From Listeria kieliensis (GTDB lineage Bacteria > Bacillota > Bacilli > Lactobacillales > Listeriaceae), in NCBI RefSeq assembly GCF_003369925.1, contig NZ_LARY01000001.1, positions 558,001 through 622,000 on the forward strand: a stretch of DNA of 64,000 nt, in the 5' to 3' direction. Under the pieces are notes generated by a model. The model saw nothing but the letters and a program-made list of their open reading frames with translations, had not been told where the DNA came from and ran no database searches. Both the position numbers and the translations under genes were made by a program. Each line of letters starts with the position of its first letter. Position 1 is the first letter of the stretch. Positions 1 through 9,452 of this stretch are shown piece by piece.

Positions 1-241
1 CGCCAATCAGTTGCGAAATGATCGGTGTAATCGCCATGAGAAATCCCGTCAAACTCGCATTAATAGGCGACCAAAGCGAGCTTCCGATTGCAACGCCGGC
101 AAGCGCCGTACTTGAATAATGCCCGCTCATGGTTGTATCGAAGAAAGTCATGGAAAAAAGAGCTAACTGCGTGATGACAATGGGAAAAAAGATGATGAAA
201 AATTGCTTCCATTTGTCGAAATAACTGCTTGCTTGTTGCAT
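1..241 (-). CDS. MATE-family multidrug/cation exporter, N-terminal part (cut by window edge)
   Basis: Reading the minus strand from an ATG at 241 gives an open frame to the window edge that begins MQQASSYFDKWKQFF and continues with hydrophobic stretches and the sequence FFDTTMSGHYSSTALAGVAI. This resembles the first two membrane segments of MATE transporters, which export drugs or other cations using an ion gradient. A GGAGGG ribosome site lies just before the ATG. A minus-strand TATAAT at 264-269 suggests its own promoter, divergent from the purine permease. Only about 80 residues are visible, so the family call is good but substrate is unknown. Confidence 0.75.
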   Translation of the reverse strand, partial: MQQASSYFDKWKQFFIIFFPIVITQLALFSMTFFDTTMSGHYSSTALAGVAIGSSLWSPINASLTGFLMAITPIISQLIG

Positions 242-263
242 GAATTTCCCTCCTAACGCAAGA

Positions 264-269
264 ATTATA
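264..269 (-). promoter_or_regulatory. -10 element for the MATE gene
   Basis: The plus strand reads attata, which is TATAAT on the minus strand, about 23 bases before the MATE start codon. I see no convincing -35 at 17 bases. Confidence 0.4.
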
Positions 270-294
270 GCATAGAAAGACGAGTTTGGGGCAA

Positions 295-323
295 TTTACT
301 TTTCACTATTTTTCTGTTATAAT
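295..323 (+). promoter_or_regulatory. Promoter of the purine permease gene
   Basis: A perfect TATAAT lies at 318-323 with a weak -35 (TTTACT, 295-300) 17 bases upstream. The resulting leader of about 60 bases contains a small hairpin (acaagg/ccttgt, near 335-351) but is too short for a purine riboswitch, which related permeases in Bacillus often carry. Confidence 0.5.
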
Positions 324-388
324 GGGAAGCCGTGACAAGGCGTATCCTTGTGGGTTGGGAGAGGGACAATTTCATATAGAGGTTATTC

Positions 389-1681
389 ATGAAGAAACAA
401 CTCGATCGAATTTTTGGACTGACGGAAGAAAAAGCTTCGATCAAGCAAGAGCTTTTGGCAGGCGTCATCGGCTTTTTTACAGTCGTTTACATTATCGCGG
501 TTAATAGCTCCATTTTAAAGGAAGCCGGTATGAACTATGAAGGCGTGGCGCTTGCGACCATTTTGGTTTCTGCGCTTGGCTGTCTTTTAATGGGTTTTTG
601 GGCAAATTTGCCGCTGATTTTAATGCCCGGCATGGGGATCAATGCCCTTTTCACTTACAGTCTCGTTCAAGGTGCTGGCTTGTCATTTGAACAAGCTTTG
701 GCCGTTGTCTGCGTGTCTGGCGTGTTATTTATCCTGCTGGCCTTTACGCCGCTTGCTCGGATGCTGAACGAGGCGATTCCGCTCGTTTTGAAGCAAGCGA
801 TCACAGTTGGACTTGGGCTATTTCTTATTTTTCTTGGACTAGAAAAAGGAAAAGTCATTGTTCGCGGATCGCATGCCATCTTGGAACTTGGGGCACTAAA
901 TGACAAGTTTGTCCTCGCGACGCTTGTTACGCTTCTTGTGACGCTGATTCTTGTTATCCGGAAAGTTCCAGGTGCGTTTTTAATGAGTCTATTGCTCGGA
1001 ACAGGGATCGGCTATTTATTTGGCGTTAGTGGCAAGTTTACAGGCGCTGCTTCGCTAAGTTTTGAACCGTTAAAAAAAGTTTTCATGCAAATGGATTTTA
1101 GCGGGATTGCGGATGTAGCGTTTTGGAGCGGTGTCTTTTCACTTACGATGGTCGTTGTGTTTGAGACGGTTGGCCTGACATTTGGTCAAACCCGTCAACT
1201 CGGGCACGAAGAACGACTGGGAAAGGTGCTTCAGACAAGTTCTGTCATGGTTTTCCTTTCCGGAATTTGTGGGACAAGCCCGACGGTTTCTGCGCTTGAA
1301 AGCGGATCGATGTCTGCTAGTGGCGCAAAAACAGGCCTAGCATCTGTTACAATGGGATTGTTATTTTTATCCGCTTTTTTCTTGATGCCATTTCTAGCGA
1401 TCATTCCGGGAAGCGCAGTTGCCCCGATTTTGATCGTGATCGGCATGTCAATGGTGCAAGAAGTACGCGAAATGAAGTTTGAAAACGAAGCCGATATTTT
1501 TGCCTCGCTTTTAATCATTGTTTTCATTCCGTTTACGTATAGCATTGCAGATGGAATTGCGGTTGGCTTCATCGCCTATCCTATTTTAAATGCGTTTGTG
1601 AAACGCAAAGAAAAAGTACCACGCATCTTGTATGTGATTGCCGCTTTATTTTTGCTGCAGTTTATCATACAATGGATATAA
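389..1681 (+). CDS. AzgA/NCS2-family purine (adenine/guanine/hypoxanthine) permease
   Basis: The 430-residue protein has the AzgA-type opening RIFGLTEEKASIKQE near residue 7, a dozen or so hydrophobic segments, and family motifs such as MPGMGINALF near residue 80, FETVGLTFGQT near 253 and GTSPTVSALESGSM near 298. AzgA proteins are proton symporters that import purine bases across the cytoplasmic membrane (PbuG/PbuO of Bacillus belong here). Length is normal. The start has an AGAGG ribosome site at 378-382. The gene is monocistronic, with its own promoter and terminator. The exact base specificity cannot be read from sequence. Confidence 0.9.
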   Translation: MKKQLDRIFGLTEEKASIKQELLAGVIGFFTVVYIIAVNSSILKEAGMNYEGVALATILVSALGCLLMGFWANLPLILMPGMGINALFTYSLVQGAGLSFEQALAVVCVSGVLFILLAFTPLARMLNEAIPLVLKQAITVGLGLFLIFLGLEKGKVIVRGSHAILELGALNDKFVLATLVTLLVTLILVIRKVPGAFLMSLLLGTGIGYLFGVSGKFTGAASLSFEPLKKVFMQMDFSGIADVAFWSGVFSLTMVVVFETVGLTFGQTRQLGHEERLGKVLQTSSVMVFLSGICGTSPTVSALESGSMSASGAKTGLASVTMGLLFLSAFFLMPFLAIIPGSAVAPILIVIGMSMVQEVREMKFENEADIFASLLIIVFIPFTYSIADGIAVGFIAYPILNAFVKRKEKVPRILYVIAALFLLQFIIQWI

Positions 1682-1690
1682 CACTACTTG

Positions 1691-1728
1691 AAAGGCTGCC
1701 CGAATCAAGCGGAGCAGCCTTTCTTTTG
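1691..1728 (+). terminator. Intrinsic terminator after the purine permease
   Basis: Inverted repeat aaaggctgc (1691-1699) and gcagccttt (1714-1722) followed by tctttt. Confidence 0.75.
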
Positions 1729-1745
1729 AAAAGAGGGACACTTTT

Positions 1746-2204
1746 ATGTATTATTATTTGATCACACTGCTTGTTCTTGTTTTAGACCAAGCGACAAAGT
1801 GGGTCGTGATTTCGCAGATGGAAATTGGCGAAAAAATCACAGTGATACCAGGATTTTTATATTGGCTCAGTTACCGGAATAATGGTGCTGCATGGAGTAT
1901 TTTAGAAGGCAAAATGTGGTTGTTTTATATTATTACGATTGTGGTCTCTGTTGCGATTATTTATATTATGGCGAAATATGCCAAAGGTAAGCCGCTTTTT
2001 TCTATTAGTTTGGCGCTTATTTTAGGCGGAGCATTGGGAAACTTTATCGACCGGATTCTGCATAAAGAAGTAGTGGATTTTGTTTCCACTGTTTGGGGAA
2101 GTTATCATTTTCCAATTTTCAATTTAGCAGATGCAGCACTTTCCATTGGTGTTGTTTTGATGCTGATTTATATTGTTTTAGATGACCGGAAAACGAAAGG
2201 GTAA
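1746..2204 (+). CDS. lspA: Lipoprotein signal peptidase II
   Basis: This 152-residue inner-membrane aspartyl protease removes signal peptides from diacylglyceryl-modified prolipoproteins. The family signature is complete: DQATK at 14-18, NNGAAWS at 45-51, GNFIDR around 99-103 with catalytic Asp102, and FNLADA at 125-130 with catalytic Asp129. Four membrane helices are evident. The ATG has a GAGGG ribosome site. It is followed after 5 bases by the pseudouridine synthase gene, the usual lspA-rluD arrangement of Firmicutes. A client lipoprotein is encoded at 54053-54922. Confidence 0.96.
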   Translation: MYYYLITLLVLVLDQATKWVVISQMEIGEKITVIPGFLYWLSYRNNGAAWSILEGKMWLFYIITIVVSVAIIYIMAKYAKGKPLFSISLALILGGALGNFIDRILHKEVVDFVSTVWGSYHFPIFNLADAALSIGVVLMLIYIVLDDRKTKG

Positions 2205-2209
2205 ATCGA

Positions 2210-3115
2210 ATGACTAAAAAAAACGTGCAAGTTGAAGAAAATTTAAACGGGGAACGTTTGGACAAGGCACTTTCAACTTTGACAGGTGAAAGCCGCTCGC
2301 TCGTTCAAATGTTGATAAAAAAACAAGCGGTTCTTGTGAACGGTGAAAAAACGAAAGCAAATTACAAGGTGAAAACGGGTGACGAGCTGAGCTATGAAAT
2401 CGAAGAGCCAGAAGAACTTTTAGTTTCGCCTGAAAATATTCCGCTTGATATCTACTATGAAGATGCGGACGTGCTCGTTGTGAATAAACCGCAGGGCATG
2501 GTTGTGCACCCGTCAGCTGGTCATAGCACGGGGACACTTGTCAATGCATTACTTTACCACTGTACAGACCTTTCAGGAATTAATGGCGTTATTCGTCCTG
2601 GCATCGTGCACCGAATCGATAAAGATACGTCTGGCTTGTTGATGGTGGCGAAAAATGATACGGCGCATGAGTCACTTTCTGAACAATTGAAAGCCAAAAC
2701 GAGTGACCGGATTTATCTTGCGCTCGTTCACGGCGATATCAAACACCAAAAAGGAACGATTGAAGCGCCAATTGGCCGAGCAAAAGAAGACCGCAAAAAA
2801 ATGGCCGTTGTAGCAGATGGAAAAGAAGCACGCACTCATTTTGAAGTGCTCGAACGCTTTGGCGATTACACCCTTGTGAAGTGCGAGCTCGACACGGGAC
2901 GGACGCACCAAATTCGAGTTCACATGAAGTATATCGGACATCCGCTTGCAGGCGATCCGAAATATGGACCTAAAAATACACTTGCAGGAAACGGGCAGTT
3001 TCTGCACGCAAGCGAATTAGGCTTCCTTCACCCAAGAACAGGGGAGGCTTTGCATTTTAAAGCCCCACTACCAGAAAACTTTGAGGCGGCCTTAAAGCAG
3101 CTACGCGAAAAATAA
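2210..3115 (+). CDS. rluD: RluD-type 23S rRNA pseudouridine synthase
   Basis: The 301-residue protein has an N-terminal S4 RNA-binding domain (about residues 12-70) and an RluA/RluD catalytic domain with the motif HRIDKDTSGLL at 134-144, Asp137 being the expected nucleophile, plus GRTHQIRVH further on. It converts uridines in 23S rRNA to pseudouridine. It follows lspA by 5 bases and is likely cotranscribed. Its last 59 bases overlap the convergent small gene at 3057-3311. Target uridines are inferred from the RluD family only. Confidence 0.92.
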   Translation: MTKKNVQVEENLNGERLDKALSTLTGESRSLVQMLIKKQAVLVNGEKTKANYKVKTGDELSYEIEEPEELLVSPENIPLDIYYEDADVLVVNKPQGMVVHPSAGHSTGTLVNALLYHCTDLSGINGVIRPGIVHRIDKDTSGLLMVAKNDTAHESLSEQLKAKTSDRIYLALVHGDIKHQKGTIEAPIGRAKEDRKKMAVVADGKEARTHFEVLERFGDYTLVKCELDTGRTHQIRVHMKYIGHPLAGDPKYGPKNTLAGNGQFLHASELGFLHPRTGEALHFKAPLPENFEAALKQLREK

Positions 3116-3311
3116 AATCAAATAAAAAACCATTCTTTTCCTCATTAAAAGAATGGTTTTTATGCTTCATTTGGTACAAAGCATCTTTTTTAGTTTTCGT
3201 TGCGCGCGTTCGTAAATCAAGTGACGCGTAGGGACTTCGCTTTATTTCTGGATTAAGGAATCCTTCGCGAACCCGTTTCTCACGCCTTTTTTTGGCAGTC
3301 GATTTCGACAT
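3057..3311 (-). CDS. Small basic protein of unknown function
   Basis: An 84-residue minus-strand ORF opens with a very basic segment (MSKSTAKKRREKRVREG) and has a strong GGAGG ribosome site before the ATG at 3311. I recall similar short Lys/Arg-rich proteins ending in a KHKK-like segment in Bacilli, so I take it as real, but function is unknown. The recognisable part ends near MKHKNHSFN; the last ~25 residues run through the terminator hairpin at 3124-3161 and antisense to the rluD end, suggesting that the stop codon has drifted. It is convergent with rluD. Confidence 0.6.
   Translation of the reverse strand: MSKSTAKKRREKRVREGFLNPEIKRSPYASLDLRTRATKTKKDALYQMKHKNHSFNEEKNGFLFDFIFRVAALRPPQSFLVVGL
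3124..3161. terminator. Hairpin terminator, usable in both directions
   Basis: Stem aaaaaccattctttt paired with aaaagaatggttttt around a 7-base loop, A-rich on the left and T-rich on the right. It terminates rluD on the plus strand and lies inside the 3' part of the convergent small gene. Confidence 0.75.
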
Positions 3312-3391
3312 TAGCCATTCCTCCTTTTCTAAAACAATATCTGGATGATAACACGATGCGCTGAATTTAGCAATGAAAGAAGGGGAAAATC

Positions 3392-3922
3392 ATGAAAATC
3401 TGGATGATTGGTTCTGTTGCAAGTGGAAAAACAACTCTTGCAAGAAAATGGCAGCAAGAGCTTGGAATTCCGTATTTTGAACTTGATATTTTTGTTCATG
3501 GCCCAAAAGAAGACCGTTTCAAGCGCTCGAAAAAAGAACAGTGGCACGAGATTAAAGAGATGGATAAAGCAGGAAACTGGATTGTGGAAGGGACTTATAG
3601 GGAATCTTATCACGATTTATTTCGCTTAGCAGATTGGGTCATTTTTTTAGATCCACCGCTTGCGCTCCGAAAAAAGCGCATCTGGAGGCGTTACCTCAAG
3701 CAAAAATGGGGACTTGAAAAAAGTCATTATTCATCCAATTTAAAAATGCTTCAAGCGATGTATCGCTGGACAAAAGCATTTGAAAAGAATCGGCCTGCCT
3801 TTTTGGAGATGCTAGAACGCGATTCAAATCACTATATCTGCATTCAAGATGAAACAGAACTTGAACCCCTTTTGGAGCATCTAAAAGACTCGCTTTCGAA
3901 AAAAATGACGGAAAAGGATTGA
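3392..3922 (+). CDS. P-loop kinase-like protein (FlaR / DNA topology modulation family)
   Basis: The 176-residue protein starts with a Walker A loop GSVASGKTT at residues 7-15, followed by ELGIPYFELD, which resembles adenylate- and shikimate-kinase substrate sites, and a lid-like basic stretch RKKRIWRRYL. It matches the small ATPase family often annotated as adenylate-kinase-like or DNA topology modulation protein FlaR. The true substrate is unknown. The ATG has an AAGGGGAAA ribosome site. The -35 element of the pyr operon promoter overlaps its stop codon, so the two units abut. Confidence 0.75.
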   Translation: MKIWMIGSVASGKTTLARKWQQELGIPYFELDIFVHGPKEDRFKRSKKEQWHEIKEMDKAGNWIVEGTYRESYHDLFRLADWVIFLDPPLALRKKRIWRRYLKQKWGLEKSHYSSNLKMLQAMYRWTKAFEKNRPAFLEMLERDSNHYICIQDETELEPLLEHLKDSLSKKMTEKD

Positions 3923-3947
3923 CAGCCACTTCATTTTCAGGTAAGCT
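3919..3947 (+). promoter_or_regulatory. Promoter of the pyr operon
   Basis: A perfect TTGACA at 3919-3924 and a poor -10 (TAAGCT, 3942-3947) are separated by 17 bases. The -35 overlaps the stop codon of the preceding gene. The transcript would start near 3954, just ahead of the first PyrR site. Confidence 0.6.
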
Positions 3948-3975
3948 TAAGTCAATTGAAAAGATCCTTTAAATG

Positions 3976-4650
<675 letters not shown>

Positions 4651-4676
4651 AAATTGTATAACAACACTTTTTAATT

Positions 4677-4786
4677 GCAGTCCAGAGAGGCTAGCGAAGA
4701 GTGCATCCGTTTTTCAAAGAAAGCTCAGCTTACTTTTCTTTGGGGGATTTATAAACTCTTCGCAAATTATTGCGAAGAGTTTTTTT
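4677..4786 (+). promoter_or_regulatory. PyrR attenuator 2 (pyrR-pyrP intergenic)
   Basis: A second PyrR-binding loop, gcagtccagagaggct, lies at 4677-4692. Directly after it, gcgaagagt (4694-4702) can pair with the left arm of the terminator actcttcgca/tgcgaagagt (4755-4780), which is followed by six T. This is the same logic as the first attenuator. Confidence 0.92.
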
Positions 4787-4805
4787 GTAGAGGGGAGAAT
4801 TTATA

Positions 4806-6092
4806 ATGACAGAACAGCAAAACACAGCTGCAAAACCAGTACTAGATATTCATGAGAAACCGGCTTTACATCGCTGGATTATTTTAAGCATTCAACATCT
4901 TTTCACGATGTTTGGCTCCACGATTTTTGTACCAAGCGTAACAGGGATGAGTCCAGGGGTGGCCCTTGTTTCAAGCGGACTTGGAACCCTTGCTTACTTA
5001 CTCATCACGCGTGGGAAGATTCCTGCTTATTTAGGCTCATCGTTTGCCTTTATTCAGCCGCTTACCATGTTCATCATGGAAGAACATTCACCAGGTTCCG
5101 TTATGGTCGGAACTTTCTCGGTTGGGGTCGTTTACGCCATCGTTTCCTTGATTGTTTATTATGCAGGCGTTGACTGGATCCAAAAAGTCTTACCACCAGT
5201 CGTAGTGGGCCCAGTGATCATGGTTATCGGGCTTAGCTTAGCGCCAAGTGCAGCTAACATGGCGATGGGAACAAGTGCTAACATGGCAGACTATAGTTTT
5301 CGTTCAGTCGCGGTCGCATTGATCACACTTGCTGCAGCCATTATCGCGATGATCTTTTTCAAAGGATTTCTTGGACTTGTTCCGATTCTTTTCGGCTTCT
5401 TCATCGGCTACATCGCGAGTATTCCGTTCGGACTTGTTGATTTCTCGCTTGTTAAACAAGCAAGTTTGTTCCAAATTCCAGACTTCACGATTCCGTTTCT
5501 AGATGCTGATCCAGTCGTGACTTTAACTGTCATTATCAGTATGGCGCCACTTGCTTTTGTCACAATGGCTGAGCACATGGGGCACCAACTCGTTTTAAAT
5601 AAGATAACTAATCGTAACTTCTTTAAAGACCCGGGCTTACACCGTTCACTACTTGGAGATGGGACCGCATCGATTATCGCTTCTCTTGTAGGAGGACCTC
5701 CAGTTACAACTTATGGGGAAAACATCGGCGTGCTTGCGATTACACGAGTCTACAGCGTGTTCGTGATTGGCGGTGCCGCAGTGTTTGCGATTTTGTTCGG
5801 CTTTATCGGCTACATCAATGCAGTCATTACTTCCGTTCCACAAGCAGTGCTTGGCGGAATTTCCTTCTTGCTTTTCGGAGTTATCGCATCAAGTGGACTT
5901 CGAATGATGGTTGACAACAAAATTGATTTAAACATCAATCGTAACTTAATTATTACATCCGTTGTCCTTGTTATCGGAATCGGCGGCTTCTTCGTTCAAA
6001 TCAATTCAGTGAAAATCACTGGAATGGCGATGGCAGCAGTCGTTGGGATTATTCTCAACTTGATTATTCCTGAGAAAAAGAACGCGGAGTGA
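4806..6092 (+). CDS. pyrP: Uracil permease (NCS2 family)
   Basis: This 428-residue membrane protein imports uracil. It has about 12-14 hydrophobic segments, the NCS2-type LGSSFAFIQP near residue 77, MAPLAFVTMAEHMGHQ near 246 and the signature GGPPVTTYGENIGV near 299. Its location between the two leader elements of the pyr operon supports uracil over xanthine. The AGGGGAG ribosome site lies 5-9 bases before the ATG. It is 81 bases from pyrB. Confidence 0.94.
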   Translation: MTEQQNTAAKPVLDIHEKPALHRWIILSIQHLFTMFGSTIFVPSVTGMSPGVALVSSGLGTLAYLLITRGKIPAYLGSSFAFIQPLTMFIMEEHSPGSVMVGTFSVGVVYAIVSLIVYYAGVDWIQKVLPPVVVGPVIMVIGLSLAPSAANMAMGTSANMADYSFRSVAVALITLAAAIIAMIFFKGFLGLVPILFGFFIGYIASIPFGLVDFSLVKQASLFQIPDFTIPFLDADPVVTLTVIISMAPLAFVTMAEHMGHQLVLNKITNRNFFKDPGLHRSLLGDGTASIIASLVGGPPVTTYGENIGVLAITRVYSVFVIGGAAVFAILFGFIGYINAVITSVPQAVLGGISFLLFGVIASSGLRMMVDNKIDLNINRNLIITSVVLVIGIGGFFVQINSVKITGMAMAAVVGIILNLIIPEKKNAE

Positions 6093-6101
6093 GTTTATAT
6101 G

Positions 6102-6140
6102 GCCTCTTTTAGACCTTCTAAAAGAGGCGTTTTATTAACT
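6102..6140 (+). terminator. Terminator-like hairpin before pyrB, without a PyrR site
   Basis: A perfect 12-bp stem, gcctcttttaga (6102-6113) with tctaaaagaggc (6117-6128), closes a 3-base loop and is followed by gttttatt. No conserved PyrR loop precedes it. An ATG at 6099 with a GGAG site opens an ORF that runs through the hairpin in frame with pyrB, so translation could melt it (see findings). Confidence 0.65.
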
Positions 6141-6173
6141 AAATTAAAATTCTGTAGAAAGCTGGGATGCCAA

Positions 6174-7091
6174 ATGAAACGTTTAGTATCAATGGAGGAA
6201 TTGTCACTTTTAGAAATTGAAAACCTTCTTACACGTGCCGCTGCCTTTAAAAACGGAGAAGAAGCAGCTATTAGCGCTGGTCACTTTGTCGTTAATATGT
6301 TTTTTGAACCAAGTACGAGAACACACTACAGCTTCGAAGTTGCCGAACGAAAATTAGGCTTGGAGGTCTTAAGCTTTGAAGCGAGTGAATCCAGCGTGAC
6401 GAAAGGCGAGACGCTTTATGATACGCTTCTTACGATGCAAGCGCTTGGCGTTGAAGCGGCTGTTGTAAGGCATCCCGATGAAAAATTCTACGACGAGTTA
6501 AACAAATTAGATATCGCAATTATTAGCGGGGGAGACGGTTGTGGCGAGCATCCTAGCCAGTGTTTACTAGACTTGTTTACAATCAAGGAACAGTTTGGAA
6601 GCTTTGAAGGCTTAAAAGTAGCCATCGCAGGAGATATTTTGCACAGCCGCGTAGCAAACTCCAACATGAAAGTGCTCAAACGACTCGGTGCAGAAATTTT
6701 CTTTGCAGGACCAAAAGAATGGTTTGATGAAGAAGCGCTCGCTTATGGCACTTACTTAACCATGGATGAAGCGGCTGAACAAGTAGATGTGATGATGCTC
6801 CTCCGAGTTCAACATGAACGGCATCAAAACGGGGCTCAGGGTTTTCAAAAAGAAGACTATCATGAACGCTTTGGCTTAACTGAAAAACGCGCAGCGAAGC
6901 TTAAACCAGAAGCGATCATCATGCACCCAAGTCCAGTCAATCGAGATGTGGAAATCGCGGATTCGCTTGTGGAATCGAAGCAATCGCGGATTGTGGAACA
7001 AATGACAAATGGTGTTTTTGTAAGGATGGCCATTCTAGAAACCGTATTAAACGGCAATCATAAAGGAGCGGAAAAACATGTATTTAATTAA
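6174..7091 (+). CDS. pyrB: Aspartate carbamoyltransferase catalytic subunit
   Basis: The 305-residue enzyme condenses carbamoyl phosphate with aspartate, the committed step of pyrimidine synthesis. The carbamoyl-phosphate motif FEPSTRTH is at 44-51, and HPSPVNRD lies near 262. I choose ATG 6174 ([10 protein letters not shown]) because it aligns with known PyrB starts and has a GGGA site; an in-frame ATG at 6099 would add 25 residues encoded by the terminator-like hairpin. The pyrC start overlaps its end by 14 bases. No regulatory-subunit gene is present, as usual for Firmicutes. Confidence 0.95.
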   Translation: MKRLVSMEELSLLEIENLLTRAAAFKNGEEAAISAGHFVVNMFFEPSTRTHYSFEVAERKLGLEVLSFEASESSVTKGETLYDTLLTMQALGVEAAVVRHPDEKFYDELNKLDIAIISGGDGCGEHPSQCLLDLFTIKEQFGSFEGLKVAIAGDILHSRVANSNMKVLKRLGAEIFFAGPKEWFDEEALAYGTYLTMDEAAEQVDVMMLLRVQHERHQNGAQGFQKEDYHERFGLTEKRAAKLKPEAIIMHPSPVNRDVEIADSLVESKQSRIVEQMTNGVFVRMAILETVLNGNHKGAEKHVFN

Positions 7092-8355
7092 AAACGGACA
7101 AATTTTAACCGAAACGGGTGAGCAGATTCAACAAGACATTTTAGTAGAAGATGGGAAAATCGTCAAAATTGCTGCAAATATGGATAAGCCAGATGTGGAC
7201 TATTTCGATGCTACAGGAAGACTTATTACGCCCGGATTTATTGATGTACATGTTCATTTACGCGAGCCAGGTGGCGAACATAAAGAAACGATTGAAACGG
7301 GAACTAAAGCAGCTGCAAAGGGAGGCTACACAACGATTTGCGCGATGCCAAACACGAAACCAGTTCCGGACTCCCCGGAAATCATGGCCAAACTTGTTGA
7401 GCGAATTCAGGAAAAGGCAAGAGTGCGAGTTCTCCCTTATGCCTCGATTACGAAAGCACTCGGAACAGAAGAACTCGTTGACTTTCGAGGCTTAAAAGAA
7501 GCAGGAGCTTTTGCATTTACAGATGATGGGGTTGGCGTTCAGCTAGCAGGAACCATGTATGAAGCTATGCTTGAAGCGGCTAAACTAGATATGGCAGTCG
7601 TTGCCCACTGTGAAGATAACTCCCTAGTTTATGGCGGTGTCGTTCATGACGGTTCTTTTGCAAAAAGTGAAGGCTTAAAAGGAATTCCAAATATCGCAGA
7701 ATCCGTCCAAATTGCTCGTGATGTACTCCTAGCAGAGGCGGCCAACTGTCATTATCACGTTTGCCACATCTCTACGAAAGAATCCGTTCGCGTCGTGCGT
7801 GATGCGAAACGAGCAGGAATTCGCGTTACAGCAGAAGTTTCACCACATCACTTACTACTAAATGAAGAAGATATTCCGGGCAATATCGGGAACTGGAAAA
7901 TGAACCCGCCACTACGAAGCAAAACCGACCAAGACGCTTTGATTGAAGGCCTTGAAGACGGAACAATTGATTTCATCGCCACCGATCACGCCCCTCACGC
8001 AGCTGCAGAAAAAGACATTCCTATGCAAGAAGCAGCGTTTGGCATTGTTGGATTAGAAACGGCTTTCCCGCTTCTTTATACGCACTTTGTGAAAAAAGGG
8101 AAGTGGACGCTAAAACAACTGGTTGACTGGATGACGATCAAGCCAGCAAAAGCGTTCAAATTACCATTCGGAGAATTAAAAGTAGGCGATGCGGCGGATT
8201 TAACCGTACTTGACCTGCAAACCGAACAAGCCATTGATCCCAGTCAATTTGCATCCAAAGGGAAAAACACGCCATTTACAGGCGTCAAATGTGTAGGCTA
8301 TCCAGTACTCACACTATTTGAAGGAAAAGTCGTTTATAAGGGGGAAGTTAAATGA
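7078..8355 (+). CDS. pyrC: Dihydroorotase
   Basis: The 425-residue cytosolic amidohydrolase cyclises carbamoyl aspartate to dihydroorotate. Metal-binding [10 protein letters not shown] is at 56-65 (His58, His60), and ATDHAPH lies near 302. It has normal class I length. It overlaps pyrB by 14 bases and carA by 4 (ATGA), indicating translational coupling within the operon. Confidence 0.96.
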   Translation: MYLIKNGQILTETGEQIQQDILVEDGKIVKIAANMDKPDVDYFDATGRLITPGFIDVHVHLREPGGEHKETIETGTKAAAKGGYTTICAMPNTKPVPDSPEIMAKLVERIQEKARVRVLPYASITKALGTEELVDFRGLKEAGAFAFTDDGVGVQLAGTMYEAMLEAAKLDMAVVAHCEDNSLVYGGVVHDGSFAKSEGLKGIPNIAESVQIARDVLLAEAANCHYHVCHISTKESVRVVRDAKRAGIRVTAEVSPHHLLLNEEDIPGNIGNWKMNPPLRSKTDQDALIEGLEDGTIDFIATDHAPHAAAEKDIPMQEAAFGIVGLETAFPLLYTHFVKKGKWTLKQLVDWMTIKPAKAFKLPFGELKVGDAADLTVLDLQTEQAIDPSQFASKGKNTPFTGVKCVGYPVLTLFEGKVVYKGEVK

Positions 8356-9452
8356 AAAAACGAATTTTACTACTCGAAGATGGGACACACTTTATCGGCG
8401 ATGCCATCGGAGCGGACAAAGAAACCATCGGAGAAGTAGTCTTTAATACAGGGATGACCGGTTACCAAGAAACCATCACAGACCCTTCTTACTACGGACA
8501 AATGATTACCTTTACGTATCCGCTTGTCGGAAACTACGGGATTAACCGAGATGATTTTGAATCGATTCAGCCGGTCGTAAAAGGCGTAATCGTCCGGGAA
8601 GCGGCAGAAAATCCCTCTAACTGGCGCGAACAAATGACGCTCGATGAATTCTTAAAAGAAAAAGATGTGCCTGGGATAGCAGGAATTGATACCCGCAAAT
8701 TAACAAAGATGATTCGACAAGAAGGGACGCTTAAAGGACTTCTTGCCTCTTATGAAAACGAGACAAATAAAGAAAACTTGCTTCATCATTTGCGTTCCGT
8801 CCGATTAAGCACGAATCAAGTAGCCGAAGTTTCCTCTTCGAAACCCTTTATCAGCCCGGGGGAAGGAAAACGCGTTGTGCTCGTTGATTTCGGAGTTAAA
8901 GGCTCCATCTTAAAAGAACTCAATAAACGCAACTGCCACGTTACCGTTGTTCCTTACAACACAAGTGCTGCAGAGATCTTGAATCTTCATCCAGATGGCG
9001 TCATGCTTTCAAACGGACCTGGAGACCCGAAAGACGTGCCAGAAGCCATCGAAATGGTGAAAGGTATCCAAGGCATTGTCCCGCTTTTTGGCATCTGCTT
9101 GGGGCATCAACTCTTCGCACTTGCTAACGGAGCAGATACCTTCAAAATGAAATTTGGGCACCGCGGAGCGAACCATCCAGTAAAAGAACTTGCAAGCGGA
9201 CGTGTCGATTTTACCGCGCAAAATCATGGCTATTCAGTGAGTGCTAATTCAGTTCAAAATAGCGATCTTGTCGTGACACATGTCGAATTAAATGACGGGA
9301 CGATCGAAGGACTCGCGCACGCAGAATTCCCGGCTTATACCGTGCAGTATCATCCAGAAGCAAATCCGGGACCAAGTGATGTGAACTACTTATTTGATCA
9401 ATTTATGGAAATGATGGATTTAGAACGGGAAGGACGGGTGGATCATGCCTAA
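8352..9452 (+). CDS. carA: Carbamoyl phosphate synthase small (glutaminase) subunit
   Basis: The 366-residue subunit hydrolyses glutamine and passes ammonia to CarB. The glutamine amidotransferase core has FGICLGHQL with nucleophile Cys249, and the His/Glu pair sits in YHPEANPGP near 338-345. The N-terminal domain has the CarA-typical [18 protein letters not shown]. It overlaps pyrC by 4 bases and carB by 8. Placement inside the pyr operon argues that this is the pyrimidine-specific enzyme. Confidence 0.96.
   Translation: MKKRILLLEDGTHFIGDAIGADKETIGEVVFNTGMTGYQETITDPSYYGQMITFTYPLVGNYGINRDDFESIQPVVKGVIVREAAENPSNWREQMTLDEFLKEKDVPGIAGIDTRKLTKMIRQEGTLKGLLASYENETNKENLLHHLRSVRLSTNQVAEVSSSKPFISPGEGKRVVLVDFGVKGSILKELNKRNCHVTVVPYNTSAAEILNLHPDGVMLSNGPGDPKDVPEAIEMVKGIQGIVPLFGICLGHQLFALANGADTFKMKFGHRGANHPVKELASGRVDFTAQNHGYSVSANSVQNSDLVVTHVELNDGTIEGLAHAEFPAYTVQYHPEANPGPSDVNYLFDQFMEMMDLEREGRVDHA

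Noticed and set aside
323-388. Purine riboswitch upstream of the purine permease
   Set aside because: The leader is only about 60 bases and has one small hairpin; the conserved three-way junction cannot fit.
1231-1572. 113-residue minus-strand ORF opposite the purine permease
   Set aside because: Shadow of a membrane-protein gene; composition matches the reverse of hydrophobic codons.
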